Shown here piece by piece: positions 1 to 6,852 of a DNA stretch of 64,000 nucleotides. The DNA lies in assembly GCF_900094625.1 (NCBI RefSeq), contig NZ_FMAJ01000009.1, positions 1 through 64,000 on the forward strand, in the 5' to 3' direction. Numbering within the stretch: the stretch's first letter is position 1; every line of letters begins with the position of its first letter. The position numbers were made by a program, and so were the translations under genes. Source of the DNA: Rhizobium aethiopicum (GTDB lineage: Bacteria > Pseudomonadota > Alphaproteobacteria > Rhizobiales > Rhizobiaceae). The notes beneath the pieces are model-generated. The model made no database searches. It had not been told where the DNA came from and saw only the letters and a list, made by a program, of their open reading frames with translations.

Positions 1-299
1 ACCAGGATCGCGCCGTCCATCTGGGCAGCACCGGTGATCATGTTCTTGACGTAGTCGGCATGGCCGGGGCAGTCGACGTGCGCGTAGTGGCGGTTCGGCG
101 TCTCATACTCAACGTGCGCCGTCGAGATCGTGATGCCGCGCGCCTTCTCTTCCGGAGCCGCGTCGATCTGATCGTACGCCTTGAACTCACCGAAGTACTT
201 CGTGATCGCTGCCGTCAGAGACGTCTTGCCGTGGTCAACGTGGCCGATCGTGCCAATGTTGACGTGCGGCTTGTTGCGCTCAAACTTACTCTTTGCCAT
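1..299 (-). CDS. tuf: Elongation factor Tu, N-terminal part (cut by window edge)
   Basis: EF-Tu is the GTPase that delivers aminoacyl-tRNA to the ribosomal A site. About the first 99 residues are present; the rest lies beyond position 1. The minus-strand ATG is at 299-297 and the protein starts MAKSKFERNKPHVNIGTIGH. The G1 P-loop GHVDHGKTSL, the switch region with the conserved ARGITI stretch and the G3 motif DCPGHADYVKN are all visible, so the family is certain. Upstream on the same strand come tRNA-Gly and tRNA-Tyr, an order that recalls the tRNA-tufB operon of other proteobacteria. Which of possibly two tuf copies this is cannot be told here. Confidence 0.97.
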   Translation of the reverse strand, partial: MAKSKFERNKPHVNIGTIGHVDHGKTSLTAAITKYFGEFKAYDQIDAAPEEKARGITISTAHVEYETPNRHYAHVDCPGHADYVKNMITGAAQMDGAIL

Positions 300-642
300 T
301 TGAATGCTTCCTGTGAACGAAATGGTGGCCCCGGCGAACCGGTTTAGTGCCGCCGTTTAAGGCTTTCGGCGAAATTGCGCAAGACTTAATTGCAGACGCC
401 GATCTTGGCGTGACAGCGCATATGGGAGACAATTCGCCGCCTGCAAGGCGATTCGCCGCAGCCCCTCTAAAAATCCCTGAAATCTTAGAGAAAAATCGAA
501 TGTATCGGCAAGGATGACCCGCTGCCGACGGTTATTGACACCCTCGCCCGGCGGACAGCAACAGCCGCCGGTCCGCCTGGTCTGGAAACACGCTCACGGC
601 GCTCGCGGCTGCGATCTCGTATCGATTGGCTTTAAGAGAGAC
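300..642. other. Gap between tRNA-Gly and tuf; tuf leader
   Basis: These 343 bases lie upstream of tuf and downstream of tRNA-Gly. I see no convincing ORF and no textbook terminator after tRNA-Gly, so read-through from the tRNA promoter into tuf is possible. AT-rich stretches around 465-535 could hold a separate tuf promoter, but no confident -35/-10 pair was found. Confidence 0.4.
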
Positions 643-716
643 TGGAGCGGGTAGCGGGAATCGAACCCGCGTATTCAGCTTGGAAGGCTGCTGCTCTACC
701 ATTGAGCTATACCCGC
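643..716 (-). tRNA. tRNA-Gly (anticodon TCC)
   Basis: Read on the minus strand, the acceptor GCGGGTA at 716-710 pairs with TACCCGC, followed by an encoded TCCA 3' end. The anticodon loop is CTTCCAA, giving anticodon TCC. The T-arm GGTTCGATTCC is canonical. Length is 74 nt including CCA. It lies 24 nt downstream of tRNA-Tyr and probably shares its transcript. Confidence 0.96.
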
Positions 717-740
717 GGGATGGTCCGATCCGATGACGAA

Positions 741-825
741 TGGTGGAGAGAGTTGGATTTGAACCAACGTAGGCTGAGCCAACGGATTTACAGTCCGTCC
801 CCTTTAACCACTCGGGCATCTCTCC
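741..825 (-). tRNA. tRNA-Tyr (anticodon GTA)
   Basis: The minus strand folds as a class II tRNA. Acceptor GGAGAGA pairs with TCTCTCC, a long variable arm is present, the anticodon loop CTGTAAA gives anticodon GTA, and CCA is encoded. Length is 85 nt. It is the first tRNA of a Tyr-Gly pair that precedes tuf. Confidence 0.96.
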
Positions 826-895
826 AGTTTTCGTCCGGATCGTTAGACCAAGTTCGTCAGACTTCGAAGCGTTGCCGCCCGTCGTCTGCGCCGCG

Positions 896-924
896 TATAT
901 GACCGGAGCATTTCCGTCTGTCAA
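896..924 (-). promoter_or_regulatory. Probable sigma70 promoter of tRNA-Tyr/tRNA-Gly
   Basis: On the minus strand a perfect TTGACA (-35, 924-919) is followed after 17 nt by CATATA (-10, 901-896). The predicted start lies about 65 nt before tRNA-Tyr. Seen by eye; no start-site data. Confidence 0.55.
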
Positions 925-1026
925 CATGATGACAACGGAAAAAACACGAAAAATTTCATTCGCAGCCGAAAGCCGGCACATGAAAGAAAGCCTATGCGGC
1001 AGCGAACGCCATGGCTATAAAGCCGC

Positions 1027-1917
1027 ATGAGCAAAGACAAGAAATCGGGCGGCAAGGCCGCGACGGACCCATCCGCCAAGGATACGCACTACGCCAATCT
1101 GAGGCGCGCCCACCGCGACGCCAAGCGCGAACGCGGCGAGATCCCGACACCTCAGCCACAGAAGCGCAAGCGCGGGGCTGAGGACTGGAAGCCGCCGGCG
1201 CTCGCGCCCGAGCAGGTCTATCTCTACGGCCTGCATACGGTGCGCGCCGCGCTCGACAATCCGGAGCGCAAGAAGATCAAGCTGTCCGCAACCCAGAATG
1301 CGCTCACGCGTCTGGAAATCGACGTCGAGACGCTCGGTATTGCCTTAGAAATCGTCTCGCCGCACGAGATAGACAAGGTGCTCGGTCCAGACGCGATCCA
1401 TCAGGGCGTCATGCTGGAAACACGGCCGCTGCCGGTGCGCCGGCTCGAAGCGCTGAAGGACAGCCCTCTCCTGCTGGTGCTCGACCAGGTCACCGATCCG
1501 CACAATGTCGGCGCGATCATGCGTTCGGCCGTCGCCTTCGATGCCGGGGCCGTTATCACCACACAGAGACATAGCCCAACCGAGTCGGGCGTGCTTGCCA
1601 AGTCCGCCTCCGGCGCGCTGGAACTGATACCTTATATACAGATCACCAACCTCGCCGATGCGCTCGGCGAGTTGCATAAGCTCGGCTTCTCCACCATCGG
1701 CCTCGATTCGGAAGGGCCAGCGCCGCTCGAAGGCACCTTCTCGGGCGACAAGCTAGCACTGGTGCTCGGCTCGGAGGGCAAGGGGCTCAGGCAGAAGACG
1801 CGCGAAACCGTCAACGCGCTTGCCCGCCTCGACATGCCCGGCGCGATCAAATCGCTGAACGTGTCGAATGCAGCGGCGATCGCGCTTTATGCGGCGCGGC
1901 TGTATCTGAAGCCATAG
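1027..1917 (+). CDS. rlmB: TrmH/SpoU family 2'-O-methyltransferase, RlmB-like
   Basis: A SAM-dependent 2'-O-ribose methyltransferase. RlmB methylates G2251 of 23S rRNA, and this is the likely role. The 296-residue protein has a basic, disordered N-terminus (residues 1-60), an L30e-like substrate-binding domain containing the GLHTVRAALDNP start, and a SPOUT domain. The three SPOUT motifs are visible: DQVTDPHNVGAIMRSA, LVLGSEGKGLR, and SLNVSNAAAIALY near the C-terminus. The extended N-terminus is common in rhizobial members. It is divergent from the tRNA-Tyr promoter. Another TrmH-type target (a tRNA or a different rRNA site) cannot be excluded. Confidence 0.9.
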   Translation: MSKDKKSGGKAATDPSAKDTHYANLRRAHRDAKRERGEIPTPQPQKRKRGAEDWKPPALAPEQVYLYGLHTVRAALDNPERKKIKLSATQNALTRLEIDVETLGIALEIVSPHEIDKVLGPDAIHQGVMLETRPLPVRRLEALKDSPLLLVLDQVTDPHNVGAIMRSAVAFDAGAVITTQRHSPTESGVLAKSASGALELIPYIQITNLADALGELHKLGFSTIGLDSEGPAPLEGTFSGDKLALVLGSEGKGLRQKTRETVNALARLDMPGAIKSLNVSNAAAIALYAARLYLKP

Positions 1918-2063
1918 GCCGCTGAACAGACGGCTCGCTGACCGCGACGCAAGGTTAGCAGAAATGAAATCCAGTTTTGCCTTGGAATGACCTTCTGGAG
2001 CACTATGATTGGGCGGCGATCGATCGTAGCGACCGGTCACAAGCAAGAAGGAGCGATTCCCTT

Positions 2064-2222
2064 ATGGCCATTCGACCGCTGATTTTCGGCATCCTCTTCA
2101 TCGCGGCCTTTGTGGGAATCATCCTCAGCATCATCTGGGTGGACACGTCGCATCCCGTCCACCAGCCCGATCCTCTGTCGCCGACGGCGCCCGGCCCTGC
2201 AACGCCGGGACCGGTGCAATAG
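2064..2222 (+). CDS. Small single-pass membrane protein, 52 aa
   Basis: Starts at ATG 2064 behind a good ribosome site (AAGAAGGAG at 2045-2053). The longer frame upstream has no such signal. Residues 4-25 form one hydrophobic helix (PLIFGILFIAAFVGIILSII), followed by a Pro-rich tail (residues 30-52) that would face the periplasm or cytoplasm. No family was recognised. It is followed by a second small membrane-type ORF at 2282. Confidence 0.6.
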   Translation: MAIRPLIFGILFIAAFVGIILSIIWVDTSHPVHQPDPLSPTAPGPATPGPVQ

Positions 2223-2281
2223 GCCAAGAGGAACGGCGACGGCAATTGCGCGTTAATCCCAACCGAACGAGGATTGGGCTT

Positions 2282-2419
2282 ATGCGCATTATGATCGCCG
2301 TCATTGCCTTAATGGTCGCTTCCGTGCTCAGCATCGCAATGATGTCACCTTCCGGTGCCGGACAGACCGGCAAGGGCGACAGGATCGAGGCGACGGTCGA
2401 CGACCCCGTCACGCATTAA
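2282..2419 (+). CDS. Small hydrophobic protein, 45 aa
   Basis: ATG at 2282, preceded by GAGG at 2267-2270, and TAA at 2417-2419. The first 21 residues are hydrophobic (MRIMIAVIALMVASVLSIAM). A short polar tail rich in Gly, Asp and Thr follows. It could be a secreted peptide cleaved after the hydrophobic part or a membrane-anchored micropeptide. It sits 59 nt after the 52-residue gene and may be co-transcribed. Family unknown. Confidence 0.5.
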   Translation: MRIMIAVIALMVASVLSIAMMSPSGAGQTGKGDRIEATVDDPVTH

Positions 2420-2455
2420 GCCGAAGACCGACAGGCCTTCAGTGCGGCCTTATGC

Positions 2456-2785
2456 TCAGCTGCGGTATAGCCGCAGCATGTCGCGGTCGTGACGGCGCCA
2501 CTCACGGCGCTCTTCCCAACGCTCGGCACGCCATGGCCGCCAATGGCGGCGTTCATAGCGCCATTCGGACCGGCGCCAATCGCGGCCATCGCGCCAGTCA
2601 CGATCATCGCGCCAGTCGCGGTCGTCACGCAAGCGGTCGTGTCGCCAGCTGTCATGAACCTGGACGATGCCATTTTGCGCGGATACCGCGGGCCGGTCGA
2701 AGGGCATAGCGGCGGTGGGCTGAGCGGCAGCAAAGGCCGCGCCGAGGGAAATGGCTGCTGTCAGAAAAATATGCGCGAACTTCAT
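2456..2785 (-). CDS. Secreted Arg/Trp/Asp-rich repeat protein, 109 aa
   Basis: A signal peptide is clear: MKFAH, a hydrophobic core with AAISLGAAFAAA, and a likely cleavage site after PTAA-M. The mature part contains tandem DRDWRD / GRDWRR units (about residues 50-72). Beyond them it is almost entirely Arg, Trp, Glu, Asp and His. No enzyme motif is visible. Similar short WR-rich exported proteins are common hypothetical proteins in rhizobia. Function unknown; the DNA repeat may make the copy number variable between strains. Confidence 0.75.
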   Translation of the reverse strand: MKFAHIFLTAAISLGAAFAAAQPTAAMPFDRPAVSAQNGIVQVHDSWRHDRLRDDRDWRDDRDWRDGRDWRRSEWRYERRHWRPWRAERWEERREWRRHDRDMLRLYRS

Positions 2786-2899
2786 GGCTGTTTCCTCATT
2801 GGCGATGAGGAAGACAGTGCGTCGGCACGGCTGAATTGCTGCTGAAGCAGGCCTTCAGCCAGGGTTCATCAAGAAACGCGCCGCTCGCGCAAAGAGGGA

Positions 2900-2975
<76 letters not shown>

Positions 2976-3132
2976 AATAGCTGCCCAACTAACAGATTCT
3001 GCGGTCCTGTAAAGGAAAATCCGTGCCCTTGCCGACAAGACGACCTCCCTCCAAAACAGTTAGCCATGCAAATCGCCCTTGTCGCAGCGGCCATTTATCC
3101 TTTAGCTAGAGCAGCTTCACAAAGGGCATTGC

Positions 3133-3906
3133 ATGGGCCGTTCATTCCAGACGCTTTCCTTTATCGCCTCACCGACGATGGAGGCGCTCGCAGCGCGCGA
3201 AGAGCTGATTCGCATCTATGGCGACGTACCGCAGGACAAAGCCGACGTCATCGTCGCGCTTGGCGGCGACGGCTTCATGCTGCAGACGCTGCATAGCACT
3301 ATGAACACAGGCAAGCTGGTCTACGGCATGAATCGCGGTTCGGTCGGTTTCCTGATGAATGACTACAGCACCGAGCGGCTTCAGGAGCGCATCTGCGTCG
3401 CCGTCGAAAACGCCTTCCGTCCATTGAAGATGACGACCGCCAACGCCGACGGTACCAATTCGACGGCGCTCGCCATCAACGAGGTCTATCTTTTCCGCCA
3501 GTCCTACCAAGCCGCCAATCTGAGGGTCGTGGTGGACGGGCACGTCCGTCTGGAGGAACTTATCTGCGACGGCTTGATGGTGGCCACCCCCGCCGGATCG
3601 ACCGCCTATAATCTCTCCGCCCATGGTCCTATTCTGCCGCTCGAGGCACCGCTGCTCGCCATGACGCCGGTCAGCGCTTTCAGGCCGCGACGCTGGAGGG
3701 GCGCCCTGCTTCCGAACAAAGTGACTGTCGATATCGACGTGCTCGAGCCGGAGAAGCGGCCGGTGAATGCGGTGGCAGACAATACCGAAGTCAAATCGGT
3801 GCTGCATGTCCGCATCGCCCAGTCCGAGCATATGACGGCGCGTATCCTCTCCGATCCCGACCGCTCCTGGTCCGACCGAATTCTCGCCGAGCAGTTCAAG
3901 GATTGA
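3133..3906 (+). CDS. nadK: NAD kinase
   Basis: Phosphorylates NAD+ to NADP+ using ATP (or polyphosphate), the only route to NADP. The 257-residue length fits the short alphaproteobacterial type. Diagnostic motifs are ALGGDGFML (about residues 43-51, catalytic Asp), NEVYLFR, and the ATP/NAD-binding DGLMVATPAGSTAYNLSAHG. Start 3133 is chosen because MGRSFQTLSFIASP matches the usual beginning of rhizobial NadK. The next gene begins one base after the stop, so the two are probably co-transcribed. Confidence 0.95.
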   Translation: MGRSFQTLSFIASPTMEALAAREELIRIYGDVPQDKADVIVALGGDGFMLQTLHSTMNTGKLVYGMNRGSVGFLMNDYSTERLQERICVAVENAFRPLKMTTANADGTNSTALAINEVYLFRQSYQAANLRVVVDGHVRLEELICDGLMVATPAGSTAYNLSAHGPILPLEAPLLAMTPVSAFRPRRWRGALLPNKVTVDIDVLEPEKRPVNAVADNTEVKSVLHVRIAQSEHMTARILSDPDRSWSDRILAEQFKD

Positions 3907-3907
3907 G

Positions 3908-4414
3908 ATGATGGCAACGCGATTGACATTGATGACCACGATTTTCCTCGTCGGCTACTCGGCTGCGATCGCCGAACCTGCACAGGACGCCATCCTGCCG
4001 GCTTCTGTGATTTTCGCGACCAGCACCGGCTACTGGGAGGACGACGGGAACGCACCGCCTGTCGAGCGGGCGCCCGCCGCTGCCGAGAGCGTTTCCGATT
4101 CCCAGGGAAAGCGCCACGGCTACTATAAGCTCTTCGCGGTGCGCCAGCCGGACAGGACCTCGAAAGTCTATCTTCAGCAGATCGCCCAGACGGAGACAGG
4201 TCCGGCGGTTGCCTCGACCATCGAACTGCAGGAGATCAGCGACCTGAAGCCTTATGTGACCGATATCCGCCCGGAGAATTCGAGCGGCATCGTCAAGCAA
4301 CCCGGCCTCTTCGCCACCGTCTATTTGAAGACTGATCCTGCGGCCGAGCCGAATGGCTGGACCGTGCTGATCGACGAACTCGGTGACATCACCATCGAGA
4401 AAGCGACCAATTGA
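3908..4414 (+). CDS. Exported hypothetical protein, 168 aa
   Basis: The protein begins with a signal peptide (MMATRLTLMTTIFLVGYSAAIA, predicted cleavage before EPAQ). The mature part has no Cys and no recognisable catalytic motif. A region around residues 75-150 reads like a beta-rich fold (YKLFAVRQPD, KVYLQQIAQTETG, WTVLIDELGD). It follows nadK by one base and its stop overlaps the TTG start of the next gene, so the three form a tight operon. Family not recognised; a periplasmic location is inferred. Confidence 0.8.
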   Translation: MMATRLTLMTTIFLVGYSAAIAEPAQDAILPASVIFATSTGYWEDDGNAPPVERAPAAAESVSDSQGKRHGYYKLFAVRQPDRTSKVYLQQIAQTETGPAVASTIELQEISDLKPYVTDIRPENSSGIVKQPGLFATVYLKTDPAAEPNGWTVLIDELGDITIEKATN

Positions 4415-5460
4415 ACAGCGAGACGCTGTTCGCACGGGCGGCGATGATGAAACTCGGCTTTCGCGAGGGCGTCCTCTACGACGAGCAACGACCGGACTGG
4501 GACGCGGCCGGCCCAAGGCCCGTCCGCTGGTCACTATGGTATCCGGCTGCCGATCACGTGCAGGAACGCCATATTCAGGAAAGAAGCTGGTTTCGGAAGG
4601 CGGCGGTCGCTCGCGACGCACCGATTCGGACCTCAAACAGACCTTATCCGCTTGTCCTGCTGTCACACGGCACAGGCGGATCTGCGGCCGGACTGGAATG
4701 GCTGGCGCGACGCCTGGTCGATCACGGATTTGCAGCGCTCGGCGTCGACCACCACGGCAATACCGGCAGCGAGCCCTATCGCGCCGAAGGTTTTGCCTGT
4801 CTTTGGGAACGGGCACCGGATCTGAGCCTGATGCTCGACCGCTGCCGCGACTGGCTTGGCGATCTCACGGGGCGGATCGATACAGACCGCGTATTCGCCG
4901 CCGGATTTTCGGCCGGAGCGTATAGCGTGATGCTGCTTCTCGGCGCTGTCGCCCAGTTCTCGCAGTTCGAACCGTCAAGGCTGAAGCCGGGTGGTCCGCG
5001 CGGTCCAAGGGAATTTCCGGAGCTTGCCGATCATATCCCCTCATTGCTTCGCAGCAGCGATGTGTTTCGCGAGTCATGGTCCCGCATGTCGCGATCCTAT
5101 CGTGACGACAGGATCAAGTCGGCGCTCCTCTGCGCGCCGGGCCGCTCCGTTTTCTGTTTCAGCGAGGAAAGCCTGAAAACTGTCGAGGCACCCGCTCTTA
5201 TCCTTGTCGGCGATGCCGACAAGGCGGCACCGGCCGAAGAGTGTTCTTCATGGCTGCATGAGCGGCTTACTCGCAGCGCGCTGAACATCTTCGGCGGGGG
5301 CCTCGGGCATTATGTCTTTGTGCCAGAGGGCACGGAGCTTGGCTTTGCATTTGCGGCCGAGCTCTTCACCGATCCGCCGGGCATCGAGCGCAGGGCCGTT
5401 CATGACGAGATTGCCGATCTATCGGCAGCGCTGTTTCAGGCTGGCGACGTCCGCCCATAG
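4411..5460 (+). CDS. Alpha/beta-hydrolase (dienelactone-hydrolase-like), 349 aa
   Basis: A predicted serine hydrolase of unknown substrate. The fold markers are LVLLSHGTGGSAAG (oxyanion-hole strand, about residues 81-94), the nucleophile elbow GFSAGAYS, an Asp in LILVGDADKAAP and a late His in GGGLGHYVF, which complete a Ser-Asp-His triad. There is no signal peptide. The TTG at 4411 overlaps the preceding stop by 4 nt and gives the full N-terminus. An ATG at 4444 is an alternative. It is convergent with prfB across a shared hairpin terminator. Confidence 0.82.
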   Translation: MNSETLFARAAMMKLGFREGVLYDEQRPDWDAAGPRPVRWSLWYPAADHVQERHIQERSWFRKAAVARDAPIRTSNRPYPLVLLSHGTGGSAAGLEWLARRLVDHGFAALGVDHHGNTGSEPYRAEGFACLWERAPDLSLMLDRCRDWLGDLTGRIDTDRVFAAGFSAGAYSVMLLLGAVAQFSQFEPSRLKPGGPRGPREFPELADHIPSLLRSSDVFRESWSRMSRSYRDDRIKSALLCAPGRSVFCFSEESLKTVEAPALILVGDADKAAPAEECSSWLHERLTRSALNIFGGGLGHYVFVPEGTELGFAFAAELFTDPPGIERRAVHDEIADLSAALFQAGDVRP

Positions 5461-5471
5461 CCTGAACAGGA

Positions 5472-5495
5472 GAAAGCCCCATTTCCAGGGCTTTC
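5472..5495. terminator. Bidirectional hairpin between two convergent genes
   Basis: GAAAGCCC (5472-5479) pairs with GGGCTTTC (5488-5495) around an 8-nt loop. It lies between the stops of the hydrolase (+) and prfB (-). There is no long T-run, so efficiency is uncertain. Confidence 0.5.
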
Positions 5496-5516
5496 CGATT
5501 TCCATAATGCTGCCGG

Positions 5517-6648
5517 TCAGTCGACATCCTCGACGACCGCGTCGGCGGCGCCGCTGATGCGGTGGGCAAGGGCCGCTTCCATGAACTCGTTCAGATCGCC
5601 ATCGAGAACGTCGTCCGGCGCGGTGCTGGCGACCCCGGTGCGCAGGTCCTTGACCAGCTGGTAGGGTTGCAGCACGTAGGAGCGGATCTGGTGACCCCAG
5701 CCGATATCCGTTTTGGAAGCGGCTTCGGCGTTCGCGGCCTCTTCGCGCTTCTTCAACTCTGCTTCGTACATCCTGGCACGCAGCATTTCCCAGGCCTTGG
5801 CGCGGTTCTTGTGCTGTGAACGTTCCTGCTGGCAGGCAACCACGATCCCGGTCGGGATATGGGTGATGCGCACGGCCGAGTCGGTCGTGTTGACGTGCTG
5901 GCCGCCGGCGCCGGACGAACGATAGGTGTCGATGCGGCAATCGCTCTCGTTGATCTCGATATTGATCGAGTCGTCGACGACCGGATAGACCCAGATCGAC
6001 GAGAAGGACGTGTGGCGACGCGCATTGCTGTCGTAGGGCGAAATGCGCACCAGACGATGCACGCCCGATTCCGTCTTCAGCCAGCCATAGGCATTGTGGC
6101 CCTTGACGAGCAGGGTCGCAGACTTGATGCCAGCCTCTTCGCCGTCGTGGACTTCGAGCAGCTCGACCTTGAAGCGCTGACGTTCGGCCCAGCGGGTGTA
6201 CATGCGCAGAAGCATGTTCGCCCAGTCCTGGCTTTCGGTACCTCCGGCGCCGGAATGGACTTCGAGATAGGTATCGTTGCCGTCGGCCTCGCCGGAGAGC
6301 ATCGCCTCCACCTGGCGGCGCGCGGCCTCGGTCTTCAAGGCCTTCAAGGCATCCTCGGCCTCTTTGACGATGCCGTCGTCGCCTTCTTCCTCGCCGAGTT
6401 CGACCAGCTCGACATTGTCTTTCAGCTGCTGTTCGAGCTGCCGGACGCCGTTGACGCCGTCATCGAGCTGCTGGCGCTCGCGCATCAGTTTCTGCGCTTC
6501 GGCAGCGTCATTCCAGAGGTTCGGATCCTCTGCCTTGTTGTTCAACCAGTCCAGTCGCCTTATCGCCTGATCCCAGTCAAAGATGCCTCCTCAGCAGGGT
6601 GATAGCCTGCTTGGTTTCATCGACCACGTTTTCGATTTCCGCTCGCAT
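5517..6648 (-). CDS. prfB: Peptide chain release factor 2 with programmed +1 frameshift
   Basis: RF2 releases peptides at UGA and UAA. Translation starts at ATG 6648 (MRAEIENVVDETKQ) and meets an in-frame TGA at 6579-6577 after codon 23. Slipping +1 on CTT-T continues as DWDQAIRRLDWLNNK and runs to the stop at 5517, giving about 376 residues, the normal RF2 length. The catalytic GGQ is seen in SGAGGQHVNTTDSA. The stop-recognition tripeptide position reads SPY (ISPYDSNARRHTSF) where E. coli has SPF. A purely open-frame call would wrongly begin at MNNKAEDPN near 6545. Co-oriented with mrcA upstream, separated by a repeat element. Confidence 0.95.
6576..6591 (-). promoter_or_regulatory. RF2 autoregulatory +1 frameshift signal
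   Basis: Minus-strand sequence AGGAGG-CAT-CTT-TGA-C. It has an internal Shine-Dalgarno-like AGGAGG (6591-6586), a 3-nt spacer, the slippery CTT and the UGA-C context, the same arrangement as E. coli prfB. Low RF2 favours the frameshift and thus more RF2. Confidence 0.95.
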
Positions 6649-6687
6649 TTTCCGCTTCTCTGTCTCGGTCTTCTCAAGTGCTGGTGA

Positions 6688-6796
6688 GATAGAGCATTTC
6701 CGTCTTTCTCCGAGCCACGGAGATGCTCTATCTTTTTTGGTTTAACGCAATTCCGGGCGCAAAACCGCGACGCACTTTTGCTGGAATTGCTCTAGA
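6688..6796. repeat. RIME-like dispersed repeat with two palindromes
   Basis: The first palindrome has arms 6688-6702 and 6718-6732 (GATAGAGCATTTCCG against CGGAGATGCTCTATC, one wobble), followed by TTTTTT. The second starts with GCAATTCC near 6747 and closes with GGAATTGC ending near 6790. Two palindromes in about 110 bp resemble the rhizobial intergenic mosaic elements (RIME) known in this group. The name is from memory, not from a search. It sits between mrcA and prfB. Confidence 0.6.
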
Positions 6797-6852
6797 GACG
6801 CCCGCCGCGGATGTAAAGGGCCGCGGCTGGTGTTCAAAAATTCAGCTCTCGG

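Noticed and set aside
532..981. 149-codon minus-strand frame across the tRNA genes
   Set aside because: It runs through two clear tRNA genes, and the translated MPEWLKGTDCKSVGSAY is the well-known false peptide from tRNA sequence.
2456..2785. CRISPR-like short repeats
   Set aside because: The repeats encode DRDWRD units within one reading frame, without regular spacers.
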